Both the position numbers and the translations under genes were made by a program. A DNA stretch of 64,000 bases from assembly GCA_963693285.1 (NCBI GenBank), contig OY848921.1:3157497-3221496 (forward strand). The letters are read 5' to 3'. Positions 43,727 to 55,719 of this stretch are shown here, one piece after another. Origin of the DNA: Xestospongia muta. Its lineage: Eukaryota > Porifera > Demospongiae > Haplosclerida > Petrosiidae. Under the pieces are notes generated by a model. The model did not search any database and was not told the origin of the DNA. It worked only from the letters and a program-made list of their open reading frames with translations. How positions within the stretch are numbered: position 1 is the first letter of the stretch; each line of letters opens with the position of its first letter.

Positions 43727-44659
43727 CAGGAGCAAAAAGTAAAGTATTAAAGTAGCAAAATGGTAGTAGGTTTAATTAATTTTAATCAATATATATTTTT
43801 CATAGATGGTATAAGTAACTAACATTATAGTTTTCAAACAACATTTAAGATATTTTGGGGAAAATTTGATTAAGTTTAGCAATATAGTGAAATTTTAATT
43901 TTAAATTTCTATAAATTCAATTTAGGAAGATCTACTTGCTTACGAAAATGAAATTTTAATATTCCTAACATTATTGTTAATAATTACCTATACACGTGTG
44001 GCAAGGAGGATGGACAGTGAAATGGCTCATGACCAACACTAATGACAGACAATGGGCCATTAGGATCTAGTAGTCTGTCTTTAGATACAAAGTATTGCCT
44101 TACTGACATCCTCAGTAACAGGATCGTATATAAACATTATTTGTTCAACTTTAATTTAGACAATACTCTTAATATTTATATTTTTGCAAATCATTGTCTA
44201 TTGGAAATTAAAGTAGCAACAAAATTTCCTTAAATAAAGTAATCTGTATATGTGTCTTGACCAATAACTTTTTTGCTATAAAAGCAAAGCACAGGGTTAT
44301 TGTATAATCATTATAATTATTTGTAATTACTGCTATGACATGATTACCAGAAATGCGGCTTGTAAATTACTTTTGATCATTGAGCCTTGCAAAGATAGTG
44401 ACTATATATATAGTGACTGGAAGTTTTGAGGTGTTTATTGTAAATAACATGTTTTATTGTCAAAGGAAACATTATTGAGTAATTGTAACAATAACAACTG
44501 ACAATCAAAACTTATCATGAATGTTGAAGTAAAGAGGTTTTAGCCATAGTAGTGGTTTTGTAAGCAGGACCAATTTTAGCCTTTGTATTATAGATGTATT
44601 TCCATCCATCTCTTGTGAAAAGAGTTTTTAAAAGCAAAACATTTTCCCACTTTTCACTA

Positions 44660-45237
44660 TTGGAGGGTAATGCATCTTATGTTCATGGACAATACAGGAG
44701 CTGGAACAGAATTAACATGAAGAGGGCTGTTAAGGCAGTTGAGGAGGGCACGTTTGTCAGGAAGGCTGCAGAAAAGTTTATTGTTCCTCGATCTTCACTT
44801 CATGATAGAGTTACTGGGAGAGTACATTTTGAAGCCCGCTCTGGTCCAAGCTCTTATTTATTGTATGAAGAGGAGGCGGCAGCAAAGATTGAGTAACCTC
44901 ACACAAAATGCCAAGTTTTGGCATTAGTTGAGAAAATAGTAACTGCTAAGGGTATTTAAACTACTGTTTCAAATGGCTAGTGGGAACTATTTTGCCAGAG
45001 ACATTACAAAATGACTTTTAATAAAGCTGTTCCTTTAGTATACTCAATAGCTGGTGCAAGTGTTCCTGAGGTTTTGAATATGTATTTCGACATTTAGAGG
45101 AGACCCTACGGGTAATGACATATTCAATTGACCTTTCCACATCTTCAATTGTGATGAGACAGAGCTGCCATTAAACCCAAGATGTCTAAAAATTGCAAAC
45201 AGAAAAGGATCAAAAAATCATAGTTTTATAACTATTG
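44660..45237 (+). pseudogene. Tigger/pogo-like DDE transposase remnant
   Basis: It begins with a psq-type helix-turn-helix (W-x5-MKRAVKAVEEGTFVRKAAEK through VPRSSLHDRVTGRV), then broken frames still show VSN, a DILEETL-like stretch, and NCDETELPLNPR with the first catalytic Asp of the DDE triad. Stops and shifts occur from about 44890 on. The sequence is cut after KGSKNHSFIT, exactly where a copied RAB3GAP2 exon piece begins, so the rest of the transposase was lost in that rearrangement. Confidence 0.8.
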
Positions 45238-47664
45238 GCTCCAGTAACTAAAGCTGGTTTTGTTAGTAGTTCTAAATGATCACAAAGTTGTGCCCATTGT
45301 TCTCTCTCCAATGTCACAGTCTCCCATTCTTCCTCTTTCTCTCCATCAGCTAGACTCTATAATACATCACATGACATAAGATATTGTAGTACTGTAACAG
45401 TGACTATTAGTATGATTACATACAATACTGTACTATATAAGAATGTAAAATTAAAAAAAAAATTGTAATAGTAGGCTCAATTAAAATACTAGTGTTTTCA
45501 GCTGAGAGCCATTTTTGGATTTAGATGCTTTGTGGTAGTGTTAGTGATATGGTATCATTAGCTATTGTATATATATAGTTACATTTTAGATCAATTTATG
45601 ATACAATAATAATTAATGATTATTATATACATTGTCAAAATAAATAAATAAAAATTATGAAGTAAAAACAATAAAGTAGATTAATGCACTGCATACGTTT
45701 GTATATGAAGTATATTCTGTATTGTCATCATATGATAGAGTCATTAAGTGTTGACTCAAAGTGGCCAATAAGAGGGCATGACCAGATAAATGAGTAGATG
45801 AGAGAACAGTGAGCAACTCATTCCATGTACAGGTAGGATCTAATAATATATAATTAATTTAATACATGTAGCATTGTTTATTTTGATGTTATACTACGTA
45901 TGATGCCGCCCCATTCAAAGCATGTCAATTATTGAGCTAGACCCTCCTCTTTGCTAATATGTGAAAAGTGTCTGTCTAGCAAAGGTCATAATTGATTAAA
46001 TTTCAGTTGACCAATCAGATTTTACTACCTAGAATCAGGGTAGTGATCTATATGTAGGCGACAAGAATAAACATTCTTACTAACTCCCTGATATCTTGCT
46101 TTTACAAAGTAAATGAACTATTGATGCTTGCTACTATGTGAGACTATTTTATGATTTCATAAATCTGTACCTATGGATTCTTGAAGTCTGTTAATCTTCA
46201 AATATAGTCAGTATGTATTGAAAAGTGACATTATTGGTTGCTAGTGTCTTCCCTATTTCACTTTTCATAATTAATTGTAGCTCTATTGTGACATTTACTA
46301 AAACCTTCTCATGACAGGAGAGACTGGCTTGATAGACTAAATAGCATGGCACTTGTTATCAGTAAACTAACTGTAAGGTCACTATACCTGGTTTTAGCAG
46401 CCCCAATGTTATAATGTTATGAAGAGATTGTAAAAGTATTGATGGGTTGGTCTCAGAGAGAAAGCCACTTAACCACAGTTTGAACAGGAGGTGCTATTAA
46501 TCATATCAAGATTATGTGTATGTATAATGTGAAATCACTTACTATGAATGTGCTCCCTGAAATATGGGCATCATTGAACAAGAGCTCATTGGTAATTGAT
46601 GACACTGATATTAAGGGCTAATTTAAAGAATAAAAGGAGATTACAAACAGATTCTTTGAATCAAGTAAACTAACTAACAAACTTAATAATTGTTACAAAG
46701 AATAGTCTATATTATTAAAATTGATATTTGACGCTTCACAAACAATTCTACATGACATGTTACATCTATACATAAAACAATATATTTCCTTCTCTTACTT
46801 TACCAAATCTTGGAAAAGATATAGAGCTAAATACAGTTCCAAGTAAAACAGTTACTACCTGTTTTAATGGAGTCCTCTCTATAATAAAAAAAAAGTTCTA
46901 AGAAAATGAAGTGATGTTATCTCTATCTATGTAGTTGTTACTACATAACATGTTATGTTAATGAATACATTTAAAATCTGCCATTTATAGTGTGCATGCA
47001 TACAATGGACAGAGCTAAGTTATCAAAACCAGAGGGATAGTCCAAAGTTATTGTATTTTTATACTGATCCCATCCTTTAAACCTCAAATATTAAGCATAT
47101 GCATAAAGAGTCGTTACTTTCTGACAACAATGGAACTTTCCTAATCAACAAAGGACATGCAAGACAAAGAAGTAACCCTTAAACCTTTGATTCTAAAGCT
47201 TGCATGATATATGTTGAATGTGTCATCAGATAATGAACAACTTATAATTGCCAAATAGATTGGATATATGCATTGCTTCTGCGATGTATTTTATTGCACA
47301 CAGTTCTACCACTGTATGTGAAAATAGTAAGTGATAAATGAAATCTAAATGCATGTATAAAACACTCATAGAAACCAATGAATTTGGAAACTTTTACTTG
47401 ATGTGATTTGGCAATATTTTTTTAATTTCTGGTTATTCACAATTCCAAATAACTGATTAATTAAAAGATTTATTGTTTTGCCATTGCATCAGCATCTTCA
47501 AAGTAACACAGGACTACAGTATTTAAAATTAAATCTTGTCTTAAAACAAGAGAGATTTATTGGAATTAATACTATTGATCATGAAAGGTTTGAACAACAC
47601 AATCATAAGTTTAAAGAAAATAACCTAAAAAAATCAGACAAAATATTCTACAGTAAAAATTTAT
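45236..47664. repeat. 2.4-kb duplicated module (pairs with about 61228-63644)
   Basis: The two regions match along their length (for example CCTGGTTTTAG, GAACAGGAGGTGCTATTAATC and GACTCAAAGTGGCCAATAAGAGG landmarks) with small indels. Each links a RAB3GAP2 exon end on the left to the 3' end of a membrane-protein family member on the right. Apart from those genes no ORF is supported inside. Confidence 0.88.
45241..45361 (-). pseudogene. RAB3GAP2 exon fragment (duplicated)
   Basis: Near-identical to part of the exon at 61117-61348 (EWETVT-x-EREQWAQLCDHLELLTK), including its splice acceptor, but ending abruptly at 45241. It has no neighbouring RAB3GAP2 exons, so it is the edge of a duplicated module. 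Confidence 0.88.
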
Positions 47665-49388
47665 CTATGAAGATTGAGATCTAATACAATAAGCTACACG
47701 TATAATGATACAATATGGGATGAAAGACATTGCTCTCAAGATGACAACAAAAACTGCTATCCATACAGCAGCCACTGAACAAGCATACAAGTTCACTACA
47801 AATTAAGTCATATCAAACACTAAGTCATATCAAATGCAAATGCAACAATATAGAAAAAAAGCCAACTTCCCCCTGGTCCTTTTACAATGCAGCAGATGAA
47901 AAAAGTGAGTAACATAATTGCATAAAGAAGACAAGGAATGATATGGAGAGGACTCTTAAAGTGATAAGTAAATTTATCACCAAACCGACCACTAGGAATT
48001 CTCTTAAAGTCTTTGTGAAGTTGCTCTTCATTAAGATAATGTACAATTCGACTAATATTATCAATAAATCAAGAACAATCTCAATTAGGAATTTCTGTGT
48101 CCAGAAATGATGTACGACAAAAAACATGATCACTTCAAGTATTGGTGTCATAAATGCACAACATATCATGAACCATAGCTCATCACTAAGTCTGTAGTTG
48201 ATGTCAGTCACTGGAGTAATAGTAGGTGTAATTGTAGGAGGAGTAACAGTAGGGTTGTCACCAGATGACCCGCTACCACTAGATGGCAATGCATAGAATG
48301 AAGTCACTTCTTGATGTGTTGCATTATAATCATTGTATAAAAGGGTCATTATCATTGACAACAAGCTCTGTTGCAAACTGAAAAATACTAAGAAAATTTC
48401 TATAAAAAATACACGGCCAAAATCAATAGCAGCTGAACAAGGCTTTGGACAACATTTATATTTGTCCTTGCAAGTCAGCAGAAACTGGCTGTTGTATGTT
48501 CACTTCCTTCTCTATCTACAACTTCACCAAGTAGACGAGCATTTTAATGATCATTTCTCTTTTTCTCTCTCCATTGTTTCCATTCCTTGCATGTTTTGAA
48601 ATAACGGTGGTAAGCATAATGAAATAGATCAAATATTGAAAAAGCCATACCAATTGCACCAAATATAGTTTTAAAAAATCCAAAGAAGTCATCATCAAGA
48701 TTGTTTTTGTTAATTTGACCTTTAACAAAACCCCAAAGGGAAATTGAAAAGAACAGAAATGCCCACAAAAAACTTCCATACACAGATATCTCTCGAACAG
48801 TTGAGCCAACAGGGGTACTAGTGAAGATGTCTTAAATGCTTACCACAATATTTTTTATACCTAGAGTCTGTGCTTGTCTAATGTACTCTGTTTTAGGTAT
48901 AAGATCTTTTACTACTTTTCGTTCTTCTTGCACACCATATCGACGCTTTTTGAAAGGTAATAATAACCATTTACAAGAGTATGCAGAACAGCAGCAGTTT
49001 AGACATTTTTCAAAAAATGAAGGACTGTACACTGTATGTTCTATCTCATACATTGCTACATCAATCATGAATAGATATCTTGTTAACACCCAGTGCTTAA
49101 TTGTTTGACCTTCACTTGTTTCTGTCTTCCTGATTATTACAACTTCTCGTTTTTGTATTACAGCTTTTGCTCCTTTAACAGCAATATACTCGCTTTTTGC
49201 ATCTGATCTTTCTTCAGTATCAATAGCTGTCATTCCAACTGCATGTTGTTCTGTTTTTACTTCTAAAGTGACATTTTCAGCCATAGCATGAGGTTGGTCT
49301 TCCACAAGATGGTTGGTATGAGGTTGTGATTGTTGGTCTGTAAAGGAACAGGGAAAGGCTCAATCAAAGTAATGTTTGAATCAGCCAT
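47665..49388 (-). pseudogene. Membrane-protein family pseudogene (member 3)
   Basis: It aligns to the gene at 34059 but is broken. The ATG at 49388 is followed by a frameshift within about 20 codons (around the CCCTGTTCC run). Blocks recognisable in shifting frames are the KCLNCCCSAYSCKW patch, VYGSFLWAFLFF through FKTCKEWKQWREKK, a very short Ser/Thr/Pro loop, LSDELWFMICCAFMTPI, and the C-terminal spans. The segment encoding membrane spans 3-5 is deleted near 48.38-48.42 kb. The promoter block with TATAAAA is retained upstream. Confidence 0.88.
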
Positions 49389-49792
49389 CTTGCTTATTAG
49401 TTGTGTTACTTAAATGTTAAATTAGAGCAAAATATTTCTTTTATAAAATAAAAGATGAAGTCACACACACTTGATCTATAAATCTATAAATGAGACATAG
49501 CTATGCCTGGCCAAACTAATCCATGTCCATAGTGGCCATAATATAGTAACAGATTTGCCCATTGTGACCATATTAATGGGAAATATCTATATTTGACCAA
49601 ATTATACCATGCCCATAATGGCCATATAGTAACAGATGCGGCCATCAAACACTTGAGTGAGTGCAAAGTTAATATATAAATGATGTTTAAAAAATCTTTA
49701 CCTAATAGCTCAACGCCTAAATTTATTAATTTCATATCAGAGTTTTAAATGCTGTTAGTATTAATTTTAGTATATATAAGTATTAATTACTT

Positions 49793-52199
49793 CCACCAGT
49801 TGATTTCTTGTTCTAATATTCTGCTTTCAACCCATAAACTCCTGTGTCCTGTGTCGATGTAGTGGCATGCAAGAGCGTTGTTGGTATCTCTGTTCATGAC
49901 AGCTCTTTTATGTTCAGCTATCCTAGTTTTTAAAGTTTGACCTGTTTCCCCAATGTAGACAGCTCCACATTCACAGGGGATCCTATAGATGACACCAATC
50001 TTTTCTTCCTGTGGAGTGGGGGTCTTGACCAATGTTAAGGACCTTCTGAGTGTATATTTTGAGGAAAAGGCTGTAGTGATGTTAAGGGGGCGACAGGCTC
50101 TCCCAATGTCCTCACTGAGGCCTTTGACATAAGGGAGAACTAGGGTTTTCTTCCTGTCTGTCTTTGTTAAAAGGTTGCAGGGAGGGGTGGAAACATCATT
50201 TCTCTTGAGCCTTGAAGGTTTAAGGTTGTTGTTTATTTGACTTGATGGATAACCATTTGCTCTGAAGACATTGTATAATCTATTCAGCTCAGAGGGGAAG
50301 TTTCCTTCTGAGCAGACATTGAGGGCCCTGTTCCTGAGGCATTTGATAACACTTGATTTGATTCGTGGGTGGTGGTTGGATCTTTAATTCAGGTATCTAT
50401 CAGTATGTGTAGGTTTCCTGTAAACAGTTGTGGTCAGTCTATTATTGTTTTTAGAAACAAGTACATCTAAGAAGGCAAAAGAGTTGTTGTTCTCAATCTC
50501 CATGGTGAACTTGATTCTATCATGTAGACCATTGATATGAGACAGGAATTCTTGTAAGGAGGAGTTGTTGTGTGGCATAATGACAAAGGTGTCATCTACA
50601 TATCTCTTCCAAATTTTAGGTTGTAAGTGGAATGTAGCAATGGCTGTGTTTTCAAAGTCTTCCATGAAGATATTAGCCACTGTAGGTGATAGTGGGGATC
50701 CCATAGCTGTACCATCTGTTTGTTCATATATTGCATCCTCATAGCTGAAGAAGGTTGATTTTAAGCATAGTTCCACTAGGCTGCAGATTTGATGTGGACT
50801 CATGGTGGTTCTGTTTTCTAGTTCTGAGTCCACAAGCAATCTGTCTTTTATGATGATAAGAGCGTCATTGATAGGAACCCTGGTGAATAGACTTTTGATG
50901 TCAAAACTGACCAATAAGTCATTATCCTCCAGGTGGATTTGAGAGATGATGTTGACAAAGTGGGAGGAGTTATTGACAAAGCTATCTGTTCTACCAATGA
51001 GAGGGGATAAAATTCTGTTGAGCTCTTTTGCCAAGTTGTATGTAGCAGAGCCAAAACTGCAGACAATAGGTCTTAACAGTACCTCTTTCTTATGTGTCTT
51101 CGGGAGGCCATATATCTGCAGTAGGGTGGGATTCTTTGGAATAAGGCGTTTGGCTAGTTCTGGAGTGATGTTGTTGGATTGTAGGATGTTTTCCAGTGCT
51201 TTTTTGATGGTGCTGACAAGTTTGTTGGTGGGGTTTCTTTTTGTAATTCTGTAGTCATCTTGGTCCAGCAGTTCTTTCATCTTGGATGTGTACTGGTCTC
51301 TGTTCAAAACTACTGTGGCATTGCCTTTATCAGCTGGTAGGATGACTATTTCTTTGTTCTCCTTGAGGCTTTTGATAGCTGCGCTTCTACCTGATTGAGA
51401 GTGGGAATTGGTGGTCTATTACCATATTTATCCAGACAGGACTTGACAGTCTCACGAAGTTGTTGTCCCTCAGTTGATGGTAGTAATTTTGTCACTTGCT
51501 CGGTGGCTGCAACAATATCAGTGTATGGGACCCTTTTTGGGTTGGTGGCAAAGTTGAGTCCCAAAGCAAGGACGTTGTTTTGAGGCTCCGTTAAGTTGTG
51601 GTTGCTCAGGTTGACAACTAGTTTCTTTTCATTAAGTTGAAAATGCTTTGTCTTTGAAGTATCCTGGTTGAGGAGGTATTCGTATTTTTTGATAAGGTGC
51701 TTTTTTGATTTCTTATTTACTTTGTTTTTGTGGCAGTTTACCCAGTGAAGAATGTTTCTGAAGTCTTCTGGTTGTGTAGTGTTGGAGAGCTTTGCTGATA
51801 TCTCACTAATGTCTTTTGTTAGCATGGCCTTGGTTGTTCTGGCATCCTTGATTCTCTCTCTTACCAGAGCTAGGCTGGTTCTCCATGCAAAAAGCTTTTT
51901 CTGATTTGACAGGAAGTTTGATTTGTAGTCCCTTAGGTACAAGATTGTGGTTTCTGCATCTGATCAGAAAAGTGAGACATTGACTGTATCTGGCTAGTTT
52001 CTCCTGCAAGTATTTAAGTTTGCAGGCTAACATCATCGCAACTTGCTCCAAGCTTTGTAATGAAGTAGGAATTTGGTTTATCACGTTATTCATATTTAAA
52101 TATAGAAATTAATTGAGCTTTATGAACGTGATAGAATTCTGAAAAAAGATAACAGAACGTTTCGGCCAAAGGCTTTCATCAGCTGTTTAAGAAACAATG
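49793..52199 (-). mobile_element. Penelope-like retroelement, decayed main copy
   Basis: On the minus strand: start ATG at 52093, then the N-terminal region (NLVPKGLQIKLP ... ALVRERI). A frameshift near 51893 and another near 51385 follow. The RT core carries ILPADKGNATVV, GLPKTHK, DIKSLFTRVP, AMGSPLSP and the YVDDTF catalytic box (50384-51307). A stop lies after RYLN at 50384. The GIY-YIG endonuclease domain (GVIYRIPC, CGAVYIGETGQTLKTRIAEHKR) ends at 49787. RT plus GIY-YIG is diagnostic of Penelope-like elements. The 3' end is truncated after INWWK compared with the second copy. An 8-bp duplication AATTACTT (49785-49792 and 53156-53163) bounds the composite insertion. Confidence 0.92.
52159..52182 (-). 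ncRNA. Hammerhead-like core in Penelope arm (minus)
   Basis: CTGATGA and GAAAC core boxes are separated by a short hairpin with one mismatch compared with the plus copy; potential stem I arms CTGTTT and AAACAG lie upstream. Penelope-like elements are known to carry hammerhead ribozymes in their terminal repeats. The cleavage-site helix could not be set with certainty. Confidence 0.45.
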
Positions 52200-53155
52200 G
52201 CGAAAAACAGGGCCCTCAATGTCTGCTCAGAAGGAAACTTCCCCTCTGAGCTGAATAGATTATACAATGTCTTCAGAGCAAATGGTTATCCATCAAGTCG
52301 AATAAACAACAGCCTTAAACCTTCAAGGCTCAAGAGAAATGAAAATGTTTCCACCCCTCCCTGCAACCTTTTAACAAAGACAGATAGGAAGAAAACCCTA
52401 GTTCTCCCTTATGTCAAAGGCCTCAGTGAAGACATTGGGAGAGCCTGTCGCCCCCTTAACATCACTACAGCCTTTTCCTCAAAATATACACTCAGAAGGT
52501 CCTTAACATTGGTCAAGACCCCCACTCCACAGGAAGAAAAGATTGGTGTCATCTATAGGATCCCCTGTGAATGTGGAGCTGTCTACATCGGGGAAACAGG
52601 CTGAACTTTAAAAACTAGGATAGCTGAACATAAAAGAGCTGTCATGAACAGAGATACCAACAACGCTCTTGCATGCCACTACATCGACACAGGACACAGG
52701 ATTTTATGGGTTGAAAGCAGAATATTAGAACAAGAAATCAACTGGTGGAAGCAAAGAACTAAAGAAGCCATCTACATCAGAACCATCAGCAACACCATCA
52801 ACTCTGATCCAGGCTTAATCATCAATCCTACCTGGACTCTCTATTCTGCTGTAAACGATCTTTATAACTTATAGCCACTCCCATATTTAATTAACCAGTT
52901 CGCGTTCATTTCGTGCTTCGTGGTACAACTCTATACTCGTGATCTCTAGCATGGTACAACTTAGCGTCCTTCTCTATTTTCCTAGCACAACTTCTGGCCT
53001 ACATAATAACTATAAACATTATGCATTTGCTATATAAGTGACTGTTTTTTGCCATTGTTTCTTAAACAGCTGATGAAGGCCTTTGGCCGAAACGTTCTGT
53101 TATCTTTTTTCAGAATTCTATCACGTTCATAAAGCTCAATTAATTTCTATATTTA
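52197..53155 (+). mobile_element. Penelope-like element, inverted 5'-truncated partial copy
   Basis: Head to head with the main copy. It begins inside the linker before the endonuclease (RALNVCSEGNFPSELNRLYNVF), has the GIY-YIG domain with one internal stop (after GETG, at about 52602), and continues 41 codons further than the main copy to a stop at 52872-52874. A 3' UTR then ends in a 116-bp arm that is the inverse of the main copy's 5' arm (52094-52210 versus 53042-53157). This two-copy inverted layout matches what is known of Penelope-like insertions. Confidence 0.9.
53070..53093 (+). ncRNA. Hammerhead-like core in Penelope arm (plus)
   Basis: CTGATGA, then GGCC-TTT-GGCC able to form helix II, then GAAAC. 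Upstream CTGTTT (53042-53047) can pair with AAACAG (53064-53069), next to the core. Helix III and the cleavage site were not resolved by eye. Confidence 0.5.
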
Positions 53156-53364
53156 AATTACTTTGTCATGTAATGTATGTAATTATAGACTATTATTGAG
53201 TTATTATTTGAAATGAACACTTTAATGAAAACAACTGAATTAATAAACTGAACTAAATTAATAAAATGAAAAAAACTTCCACTCCTAATGAGTGGAATCT
53301 AATTAGTACCAATTCCTAATGAACCTGTACTGCATATAATTAACGTCAGCATTAATTGTCCTTA

Positions 53365-54084
53365 TTACACAAAGAAAAGTATGCCAAGAGCATCGATATC
53401 AGCTCCACTTCGAATTAGGACTCCTGCTGGAACACCTGAACCAACAGGAGGCTCATAGGGATCACCAACTGCTTTTCCTAGTTCAAATGTACGGCCTTGA
53501 TTTGTCGTAAATTTAACTTTCGCAACACGACCAGCACCATTACAATGTTTGTTATCCCAGATTTGAAATTTCGTTATTGTTTCTCCATATTGAAATATGA
53601 ATTCACCTTCAACTGCGTCATTAGTATTTCCATACATTTTGGTTATTGGACGAGTATAATCCTCATCGCCAGAATCTACAAAATCAATTTGCATACCTCT
53701 CATCTTTACCTTTTGGGTATTGTACCACATTTTAATTCGGCTGATACGCCTCGTTCGTTCTCCATCGACACTAAATACCGTCAGTAATCCACCTGTTCCT
53801 CCAATATATGTGTTATCTGTATAAGTAAGAAGACTTACAGCATTAACATGTGCTTTACAAGGTGCAGCATCAATATCGACAAGTTCTTGAGGGAAGCCTT
53901 CAATAAATTCCGCTTCATTCCATTCATTCACGGTAACTCGGTCTTCTCCATAAAAGCGCACAGTCTTATCATTAAAATTCTGTCTTTCATAATCCTCATT
54001 ATACGAACGTTGTCCATTGATGGAAGCTGCATCCAATTTTATCACCAGAGCAAATAGGAGGATAATTATAGGAGAACTCAGCAT
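53365..54084 (-). CDS. Secreted jacalin-like lectin-domain protein
   Basis: Intronless 239-aa protein. The ATG at 54084 is chosen because the ORF's upstream start is GTG and this Met opens a clear signal peptide (about residues 1-20, LSSPIIILLFALVIKLDA). The second half has a beta-rich pattern ending in KVKFTTNQGRTFELG, PVGSGVPAGV and RSGADIDALGILFF. This last pattern (R-SG-x-DxDALG) is typical of the final strands of jacalin-like folds, where the Asp pair can contact sugars. Two Cys (about 75 and 184) could form a disulphide. Likely a secreted carbohydrate-binding protein; the specific ligand is unknown. Confidence 0.65.
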   Translation of the reverse strand: MLSSPIIILLFALVIKLDAASINGQRSYNEDYERQNFNDKTVRFYGEDRVTVNEWNEAEFIEGFPQELVDIDAAPCKAHVNAVSLLTYTDNTYIGGTGGLLTVFSVDGERTRRISRIKMWYNTQKVKMRGMQIDFVDSGDEDYTRPITKMYGNTNDAVEGEFIFQYGETITKFQIWDNKHCNGAGRVAKVKFTTNQGRTFELGKAVGDPYEPPVGSGVPAGVLIRSGADIDALGILFFV

Positions 54085-54477
54085 TTTGTTTGCTGTGATC
54101 ACAGTAGTCTACGTCTCAAATGTAGGAGTTATATGATGATAATATATAATGACTGGTTCTTCACCAGTTTTTGTTATGGCAGTGATTGTAAAGTTCCAGT
54201 GTCCTCACTGTCTTTTATAGCTTTGATGAAGTTCATTTTGAAATCTTTACTAGACCCAAATTATCACTATGACAACACCAATATTGTAATTAGTTATAAT
54301 AGAAATAACATAATTAAATTAAAAACCTATAATAGAGAATGAAACGTTCAAAACAAGTTATATAATATTAAGTAATTGTCTTTTAATAATAGCAATATTT
54401 GTTACAATGTTATTGAATGTAAACAAATATTTACAAAACACAAAAACGCATGTTACAAAAAGAAGAAAGAACAAAAC

Positions 54478-55490
54478 TTACACATACAATGTGTTACATA
54501 TATAAAACTTAGGAACAATAGTTAGCATGGATGAATGTACATGCAATTGCCTGATAAAATACAGTGTGGAATGATATCTGTTCAAATTATCAAGGTCAAA
54601 TAAAGTGTATGTGGAAGTTGCTTTAATAACATATGCATGATAATGAATGTTATACTTGACGGTTGTATAACAGCGACAATATCCAAATGGCTGCTTTCCT
54701 CTAATGATGTATATGTGATATAACCTGGCAAACACAGGGTGATCATCTTTGACATCAACTAGAAGTGTAGCATCTGGTTGACATTTGACACCAACAATGA
54801 TTAACCAGTTGGTTCTGAAAAAAAATTAAGCAGTGTAGGTCAGCAAAACTGTCACACTCATCAACTTATGGATTCATGTACCTAATGAAATTCACAGACA
54901 TATAGACAGACACAAACACACACATACATGAGTAGATTACACTATCTATTCCTAATAATTGAAATCAAATAGAACTGATAACAAGACAATATGTTCTTTA
55001 CATGCATAAGCATATACCTGTAACACTCTATTGATTCATCTTGCAGATCATAGGAATGATCCATAACAGCAACACTACTCCCTGCATATAAGTATAAAAC
55101 AGCTGAAGAACAAACAACCACTATCAAATATACCTGGGCCAATTTGAAGGTCATCTTGGGTTAAGGAAGTGTTGTCCAAATTATTGTAGCAGGTCATTAA
55201 TTGATGACACTTTGCAAGAGTTAGGCTAATGTTTTTGTAAGTTCCAATTTTTTGAGACAATTTTTTTTAAGTATGAATGCTTTGCTTCCAGCCTCATGCA
55301 CCATGTCGAACCAGAGGTCCATATCTGAAAAAAGTATTGTTATGTTTCATAATAACAATGCAATGCATGTAACTATTTGTACATAATGTAGCTTACTTTA
55401 GAACGAGCCTTGGCATGTGCGTGCAATAGTGCATTTTTGGGATCACACTTGACTGAGGATACAAGTCAAGGAATGCTGTATGATGGTCCT
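54478..55490 (-). pseudogene. Multi-exon gene fragment with PKMHY / HMPRL motif, probably decayed
   Basis: Minus-strand exons: 55397-55490 (EDHHTAFLDLYP, VIPKMHYCTHMPRLVL), about 55131-55324 (DMVHEAGSKAFILKK, then IGTYKNISLTLAKCHQLM), about 55015-55081 (GSSVAVMDHSYDLQDESIECYR) and 54478-54814 to the stop. Junctions fit GT-AG with a 50-bp intron. The pattern resembles a multi-copy family of uncharacterised, probably transposon-derived proteins (PKxHYxxHMPRL ... EAKH..FK ... TLAxxHQ). Within the second exon an A8 run (55261-55268) breaks the frame, and the EAKH motif is altered, so it is probably a pseudogene unless the run is a sequencing error. The 5' exons are not found. Confidence 0.6.
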
Positions 55491-55719
55491 CTATTAAAAG
55501 CTTGTATGAACATAATGTCAAAATTTATGAGCATTACTTAGGAATTCACTAAATAAGTACCCTCTAAAGCTAAGTATATAAAATCACTTGATTTAGTAGC
55601 AATAAGTAATAGTAGCTTTCTGATGATATTGGTACGGATTAGATAAACATTATGTGCAGTTGAGAGCCCTTGCACATATTCTGTATTCGATCTGTGATAT
55701 CAATAAACATTATATGTGG

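Noticed and set aside
53497..54057. Plus-strand ORFs opposite the jacalin-like gene
   Set aside because: Antisense shadows without motifs; the minus frame has a signal peptide and a family-like C-terminus.
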